Shown piece by piece: positions 57,800 to 64,000 of a stretch of 64,000 nucleotides of DNA. How positions within the stretch are numbered: position 1 is the first letter of the stretch; each line of letters begins with the position of its first letter. The position numbers were made by a program, and so were the translations under genes. Source of the stretch: Margaritifera margaritifera (lineage: Eukaryota > Mollusca > Bivalvia > Unionida > Margaritiferidae); NCBI GenBank assembly GCA_029931535.1, contig JAQPZY010001659.1, positions 3,230,001 to 3,294,000 of the forward strand, written 5' to 3'. The notes under the pieces are model-generated. The model made no database searches. It saw only the letters and a list, made by a program, of their open reading frames with translations, and had not been told where the DNA came from.

Positions 57800-58270
57800 G
57801 TTGTACATATATAACCCATCAATAGTGACCACCCATGGGCCTTTGTACACAGGTGACCTCTGTATGCAGGTTCACCTTTCAAACTTGATTTTTGAACAGT
57901 ACCATGCACTGAATATCATTATTGTTATTATTATTATTTTTATTATTATTATTACATTATCAACAAATTTAGCTATGTGCAGTATTCAACATAATCATAA
58001 AAAAATGTATCTTATGTTCTCTCCCAAACTTGTGTTCTACACAAGATTACTGGATTCTGCTCATTTGAATCCATCTTATAAATTAAATGATCACTGACTG
58101 TTTTGAAAAAAATCACTGATTTTCGTTTGTTTTGTGCACCATGAAGAAACACTAACTACTAATATGACAGCTTACATATGACTGTGAAACAGAAGACTGA
58201 CTCATTGTTCAGCCAGCTTTTATAATTAGGCTTTAGAAACAGCTGTTCACACTTAAGACAATATTTGGAT

Positions 58271-60863
58271 TACCCAGGATTCCCCTGGACACCGAAATCT
58301 GCATAAAAGTAACATACTTTTAATTTTGGATGCACACAAATTTCAACAGCCAAGTCCTCGGTATGAAAGTTTTATTTTGTCTGCAACTTCTATTTTATTT
58401 GATCTGTTTCTACAAATCAGTATCAGGCAAGTAGTGTGTGGGCTATCAAACAAAGTTAAAGTGCTTGTTAAGGGGTTAGGTGAAGCCACATAGGTTAGAT
58501 CTTAGCAGACAAGGAGATTAAGTCACCTGTTAATTGTTTGCTGATTCCTAATGATCATTTTAATCAAAAGACTAGACTAGTATGTGCTTTTACATTTCCC
58601 TTTGATAAGCATCACTCAGCACACTTTTAGTCCATTGTATTTTAAATCCTTCCGCAGTGTTTGGAACAATTACCTTTTTATCATATACCATATTTAGAAA
58701 AATAGATTTTGGAACTTATTTTGTTTGTCAGAGGAATATGAACTACCATGATAATCGTCATAAATCTTCATCAATAACAGCTTAATTTTTGCATGAGTAT
58801 CACATGCACTCTTTTGATGGTGACTTTGGTGTCAAACACAAATTTGCAGATGAACCTGATTCTCTCAAGACTAGCCAACAGTAAGTAATTAATGCATCAT
58901 GTTTTGATAAAGAAAACAGAACATTAAAGAGATTGAAAGATTTGTGGAATGAATCATGGAATAGAAAATTTCCATTGGCCACAAAATGAGAAAGCAATGA
59001 AACATTATTAGCTTTATGAACTTAGTGGCATTGGAGAGAGGTTTCTTGTCATATACTCTTATCAAGACAAAAGGCTGTGGATGTTTAAAACAAGAAACTT
59101 TTAAAAAATTGATAGTGGCAGAGTAAGGTCCGGAACTTACAGATTTTCATCCAAAACCTGCTGTGCAGAAGTTTGTTACTGTTTGTTTAAGAAAAAAGTG
59201 AATGTTGTATGTTGTGCTGTGTTGCTTAAAGATGAAATGAAAAAAGTGAATGGAATATGGTCATTTGTTTCTTCTTCCAGTGTCTTGCCAATTTATTGAT
59301 TTGAAATGGAAATAAGCTAATTAAATAAATTTATATATAGAGGATCTCAAATGGGTAATGGTTTAATATTGAATTTATGAAACAAGCCTTGGCTTGCAAA
59401 AGCTGGAAATTATTTAACTTGTTTCATAAATTCGATATTAAATCATTACTCATTTGAGATTCTGTTTATCACATAGTTTTTACTTAGAGTGGAAAGAAAG
59501 AAAAAGAAGAACACATCTTTATCAGCATTTCATTCTGGCTCAGAAGTTGCACTTTTCAATTCTTGCGCATTAAAAAATAGTCCTAGATGCAAGTTGAAGT
59601 GGTATTGAACAATTTGATAACAAATAACGTTTGGAAGTATAATTTTTAATAAACAAAAATTAAAAGAGCAAATGTCCTTTTAATAAATTGAACACTTGTC
59701 ATGAACAGGATATTTCTTCTAAACTGGACCACTGCTGGAAATTCCTATGTGTTGTTACATAGTTCACTTGGTTAGGTCAGCTATAAGGAGTAACTGTAGC
59801 GCCATGTGGCTGTTTACAAAGTTTCCACCAAAAAGTTTCCACCATGGACAGATGCAGTATTGGATTTGGCAGAAGAAAAAGTATTCCATTTGTTGGATAT
59901 TTCTCTGAAGGGAGTATTACTGGATGCAGAAACTGTGCTAGATGTAGAAGTGTTGCTGAGAATTTAAGAGATTTGCCGGTACTGATTTGCATTTACTTGG
60001 CTGTAGTTATTCACTGGATGTTTCTGTGACTGGGCATCTACCGTATTTGATTTGGAAGAATGCCCTGGTTATAAAACATTCTGTGAGTTGGGAGACCGGC
60101 ATTTGTTGAAATTCTTTTGTAAAGAGAGTTGAGTTTATTTACTCCAATAGGTTGACATTTAAAGCATGCTTGTTATCAATCGGGTTGGATGTGAGCAGAC
60201 AGGTTTGGACCCCCAGCCCTATCCATTGACTGATACTCATAATTTCATTTGCAATGAGCCCCTGTGGGTTAAATTGGGTATATTCTGACAGACATAACCT
60301 TTTTTTCTCAATGCCTCATGGGCAATCATTTCGAAAAATGGCCCCCAAAATGTTAAGAGTGATAGTAAAAATATTAAGTTTCAGAAGGCAGAGTAAAGAC
60401 AATTCCCGTGGTTGCAGCCAATCATTAAAGAGAATACTGCACAAGAATTTCATGAGCTTTTTTGGACCAATCTGATTCACATAAAGTGATATGTTAACAT
60501 GTTAGCATATCAAAAATATTAAAATGAACACACTATATGTAAAGTGTACCAACTATGTGATAAAGAAAGAAACTTTAACATCTTCCTGGATTCCTTCTAG
60601 CTGTCACAGTCACAATTATCACTGTTCTCAGTTGCCTTAGATTTTCATTCTTTTGCTGTACGTGTAATACAAAATATTTCACAATGAAAGAGCATTAGCA
60701 ATCTAATGACATATGTATTGGTGACCCAACAACATGCATAATGGTCTGAATTATTGCAAGGGAAAAAGGTATCATTATTGGGACTCCTAATTTTAGGGCT
60801 GGGACTCCAGCTTTCTTAAAGGAAAGAGTACCAGACTGCAACTTTAAAAATCCGATGGAGAAC
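58271..60863. mobile_element. Insertion of unknown class inside pogo-like copy B
   Basis: The uninterrupted copy reads GATTAGCCAGTTG. Here GGATTA is followed by about 2.59 kb starting CCCAGGATTCCCCTGGACAC and ending GATGGAGAACCCTG, then TTATCCAGTTG. The inverted right end, CAGGGTTCTCCATCGGA, loosely matches the left CAGGATTCCCCTGGACA. The duplicated target is TTA or TTA(C/T)CC. There is no recognisable transposase; the open frame at 59844-60029 has no known domain. Confidence 0.65.
59342..59462. mobile_element. Palindromic element (45-bp arms) nested in the insertion
   Basis: The arms at 59342-59386 and 59418-59462 match at 41 of 45 positions, including the 16-base inner ends (GAATTTATGAAACAAG), around a ~31-base loop. 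Confidence 0.75.
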
Positions 60864-61599
60864 CCTGTTATCCAGTTGCTCAGCTTGCTGAGAACAAAAG
60901 ACAGTCATCTTATGTGAGAGGCCTGTGATGAATAGGGAATGAAAAAAAGCCTCGTGGCTATTGTTGGTAACACATAAACCAAAACTTCACCTGCCTTTGG
61001 AGACAAATCTTGATATATTGAATGACTCCTGACACTAATGAAAAGGAATGTAACTCCTATCTCTCCTCAGAGATGAACTTTTTTTATTAGAGATAGCTTT
61101 AATTCACAGGCAAATCGATGAAGATATCAAACTATACCTGTCAACTGGCACAAAATATGACTCCCATTTCTGCGGCGATGGTTTGAATGCTTTTCCTACC
61201 ATCCAGCAAACAAATTGCTTTGACCCTCTCCCCTGATGATAAAAACCATCACGCTTTGGAATTTGACTATTGACACCTTCAAGTTACACTTACAATGTGA
61301 CTGGAGTACAGTGACTACAAGTGAAACAAGAAATGTTTGCACATCAATTCTCATGATATGCCTTGATCTAAACAATGCCTTCCTCATGAAGCAAAAGTTT
61401 TGTTTGCATACCTACACTGAGCAGTCACTGTCAGTATGCTTGTGTGACTGCTTAAAGCAGTGAGAAATCATTATTTGGTTAGGAAACAGCTGGCCATTGA
61501 CAGTGGAAAGCAGGTAACTGTTATGACATTCATATGGGAAATTTGCAGGAGGGGGGTTGAACAGCCATTGGGATCAGGTGACATTTTGTCAAAAGTGGA

Positions 61600-61740
61600 G
61601 GGTCCAGCATATAGAAAAACTGTGGAATCAGTTATGAAAACTGAGAGACCAGGACCAGAAACTAAAGGTCCAGAAAGTGGAGGTCCAGGACTAAAGGACC
61701 AGAAACTAAAGGTCCAGAAAGTGGAGACGACTCTCACTGC
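61600..61740. repeat. GGTCCAG-rich short tandem repeats
   Basis: GACCAG(G/A)A and AAACTAAAGGTCCAGAAAGT recur (near 61657 and 61702). This produces a repetitive Pro/Gly/Lys frame that I do not regard as a gene. Confidence 0.75.
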
Positions 61741-61971
61741 CAAGAGTGCTGATATTGATCTAGGAAAGTCGTGTTCTTTTGAACACTGATTTGCACTTCA
61801 ACATGATTTAAAGTTTATACTGAATATAAGTGTAAACCTAACTTGTTATGCTCTGTCATAAAGTGTGGAAATTTTCAGTGGGTGATTTGCTGTTTGAAAG
61901 TTGCATCGCTATTCATAATACACCATTTTGACTTTCGACCCTCAATTTTTGTTAAGGAAGGTGAGAAAAAT

Positions 61972-62122
61972 AATCCTTCATTATGCAGTGGTTTTGGATG
62001 ACAAAATTTCACCCTTGGGATCAGAATTTTGTGTTTGACACTTGGCAAAGCCTCATATCTGATGCAAAATTCTGATCCTTGGGTGAAATTTTCCTATCCT
62101 ACAGTGGTGCATATGAAGGATT
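61972..62122. mobile_element. Palindromic MITE (~60-bp imperfect arms)
   Basis: The left arm 61972-62031 (AATCCTTCATTATGCAGTGG ... ACAAAATTTCACCCTTGGGA ... CAGAATTTTG) is the inverted image of 62065-62122, with small indels. The loop is about 33 bases. Confidence 0.75.
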
Positions 62123-63528
62123 CTGTTAATCAATGATGGTGTAGGAGATGTTATATTAAATTGAATATTGCAAAGTATGACTAGATAGGTCATATCAGAT
62201 AATTTAATCTTTTCTTTTAAAAACATTGAAATACTTGACAATGTCCAAGCTTCACTTATCAAATGCCAGCTGTCAGTCAGTTGTTACTTCTTTGAAATGT
62301 TGATGGACCACTGACCAATCTTATATCAAACTCTCACTGAATCATTAAATTATTGCACATAGAGTTCTTAGCCCTTCTCACTCTGAGGCAGCATGATAGA
62401 TGATAGATGTCATTACATAATGTGTGCAAATTCAGATCGTTATAACATCACTATCTTATTGTGTAAAATTGTCACTATAAATTTTATAATAAAGCAGTAC
62501 AATTTTCAAAAGATAAATGTGTATTTTAAAAAAAATTCTATAATAATGAATGGGCATTCAGACTTCTCATTATCCTTTGAAGTAGCCAGCTCAAAACTAA
62601 ATGTGCAAGGCAAAGTCAGTGCATCAGTGTAACAAAAAATGTTACAGTGTTGTATAATGTTAAATTTTGTAAAAGTTTAATTATTTTTAGCATGGTTATC
62701 ATGGCCCAGGGGAATACTCAGTCTCTGCCATATTAACTTGACAAATTCAGAGCACTATCTTAAGAGGGTGAGTCAAACAGACACACCTTCCTAATGCATC
62801 CAGGTTTCATATATGCATTATTTGTTTTGCACCATTATACCACCATTCTTATCAGCAAACTTGGCACGGCTCAGAGGAACACGTTTTAGGTTTTTGTATC
62901 ATATGAGTAGCTTTAACTATATTTATTGATTTTTTTTTACTTTTGACTTTTTAAAATAATGTTTCAGTATATGTTAATTAACCTAAAAATTACCTAATGC
63001 AAATATTATTGAAAGGATATGTCAACTAAAAAGTGTAGATCAAGGGCAAGATGGCACTATTTAAGATTTTGAATTGGAATTTGTGAGATGTAACCATAGA
63101 GACCATGTCTTAAACTTCCAAGTTTTCCTAAGGACAGATCCATAAAATAATTATTTCCTGATGACATGTATTGTCAAAATGTTTACTACACATAATGGAT
63201 GTTCGTGCCAGCTGATACTGTCCAACATGGACCTGTTAACTGATACTGTCTAACAGGACCTGTTAACTGATGCTGTCCAACAGGGACATGTTTTTCAAAC
63301 TTATGTGAATGGTTCATAATCAAAAAAAAAATTTCTTGGAAAGACAACTACATTCTTGAAAGTACAATAAAAACTTTTGTCAATTCTGACACAGATCTGT
63401 AAATACATTTAACCTTGAAAGTGAATCTTTCAAATGTTCCAACCTTAAGGATGTCATACTAAACCAGTTCTTTCAGTATTTAACATCCATATGTTTGCAA
63501 TGCTAACCACATTTTTTTTGTTTCAAAG
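62123..63528. other. Upstream intron or 5' flank of the PAQR-like exon
   Basis: AT-rich, no other exon recognised. ACTGATACTGTC(C/T)AACA.GGACCTGTTA repeats two to three times at 63213-63290. Confidence 0.45.
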
Positions 63529-63783
63529 GATGGGCCAGTATGGTCAGAATGAGAACATTAAGAACCGTCAGCTGACCTGTCAGAGAGAAGACAGTGGTTA
63601 TCACATCCTGGACATAAAGATTGACCGTGATTTGGAGAGCACCTGCAGCAGTGGCCTCTGTGATGTCAAGGAAGCTGACATTCCTCTCCATAAATACACG
63701 GACATCCCAGAATTCCTTCAAGGAAATCCTTTTGTTACACATGGTTACAGAGTGGCACTGCCTTTTAGCTTATGTCTGAAGAG
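63529..63783 (+). CDS. PAQR-family receptor, PAQR3-like, N-terminal coding exon (partial gene)
   Basis: PAQR proteins are seven-transmembrane receptors; PAQR3 is a Golgi protein that restrains Raf signalling. The acceptor is TTTCAAAG|GATGGG and the donor AAGAG|GTTACT, leaving phase 2. From the ATG at 63530 the exon gives a polar N-terminus of about 54 residues, then KYTDIPEFLQGNPFVTHGYR (55-74) and VALPFSLCLK. The IPxxLxxNPxxTxGYR...LCxK pattern is the cytosolic entry motif of the PAQR fold just before the first membrane helix and is closest to PAQR3. Phase 2 after AAG-AG predicts a serine codon next, as in PAQR3. No membrane segment is in the window, since the gene continues to the right. 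Upstream exons, coding or UTR, were not identified. Confidence 0.8.
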
Positions 63784-64000
63784 GTTACTGTCTCATCATT
63801 TATATTTTTTAATTAATTCTTTTCAAAATGTTTTACACCTTAAATCATCTTATGATGTAATAAAACATCTTCCATATTGAATAAAAAGTAATGAATGCTA
63901 CTAACTAAATACTGTAAAATCTGTATAAAAAAGTATGTGCTTATTTTTATATATGAGCTCATTTTCAGTGAAATTGATTTTGATACAATTATTTTAAAAG
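63784..64000 (+). other. Start of the intron after the PAQR-like exon
   Basis: Follows the GTTACT donor; AT-rich, without coding signal to the window end. Confidence 0.6.

Larger units (their letters stand above)
57810..61590. mobile_element. Pogo/Tigger-like element, copy B, split by a 2.6-kb insertion
   Basis: 57812-58270 and 60868-61585 align collinearly with the left and right parts of the element at 38798-40008. Examples are TTTGTACACAGGTGACCTCT at 57842 versus 38854, and CCAGTTGCTCAGCTTGCTGA at 60872. The left tip is replaced by TA repeats and the right tip is degraded. The two copies share their orientation. Confidence 0.85.

Noticed and set aside
61460..61789. 109-codon plus-strand frame with Pro/Gly/Lys repeats
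   Set aside because: Starts in the pogo-like copy B and continues into short tandem repeats; no domain.

Overview
The window is AT-rich animal nuclear DNA: small exons with canonical GT-AG boundaries lie in 5-12 kb introns crowded with transposons, tandem arrays and microsatellites. The repeat types (DIRS retrotransposons, a CR1/L2-like LINE with an esterase ORF1, tRNA-derived SINEs, pogo-, hAT- and mariner-type DNA elements, and 140-160 bp dispersed monomers) suggest a marine invertebrate, perhaps a mollusc or other lophotrochozoan. No species can be named from sequence alone.

Two host genes are supported. The first is an orthologue of UBFD1 (ubiquitin-like domain and conserved C-terminal domain) on the minus strand. 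It spans about 6.7-53.6 kb in seven exons, and six of them join in frame to give 250 residues. The final C-terminal exon was not found and probably lies left of base 1. The second is the first recognisable coding exon of a PAQR-family receptor, closest to PAQR3, on the plus strand at 63529-63783; the gene runs off the right edge. The two are head to head, with a CpG-richer stretch near 52.4-53.8 kb that may carry the UBFD1 promoter.

The rest is mostly mobile or repeated DNA. 0.1-5.6 kb: a degenerate DIRS-like element (minus). 7.5-8.1 kb: a possible piggyBac-like MITE. 8.5 kb: a SINE. 8.8-10.4 kb: a TA-flanked inverted-repeat transposon. 10.4-13.5 kb: repeats carrying GGTCA...TGACC palindromes. 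15.4-19.66 kb: a decayed LINE. 21.4-30.65 kb: a candidate giant non-autonomous hAT element holding several arrays, a smaller hAT MITE with a perfect 8-bp target duplication, a recent 372-bp duplication and a 43-bp satellite. 31.7-32.25 kb: a 12-copy 44-bp array. 33.9 and 44.2 kb: more SINEs. 36.5-37.8 kb: a third ~150-bp array. 38.8-40.0 kb: a pogo-like element followed by a mariner fossil. 46.5-49.2 kb: a second DIRS fragment. 54.56-55.9 kb: a G25 run, a (TA)50 tract and a 1.06-kb foldback element. 57.8-61.6 kb: a second pogo-like copy split by a 2.6-kb insertion. 59.3 and 62.0 kb: palindromic elements.

I found no evidence of a new enzymatic or defence system. The most unusual observations are structural: satellite arrays apparently amplified from a hAT subterminal repeat, the foldback element beside the UBFD1 promoter region, and a possible UBFD1 start exon overlapping a hairpin with transposon-end-like sequence.
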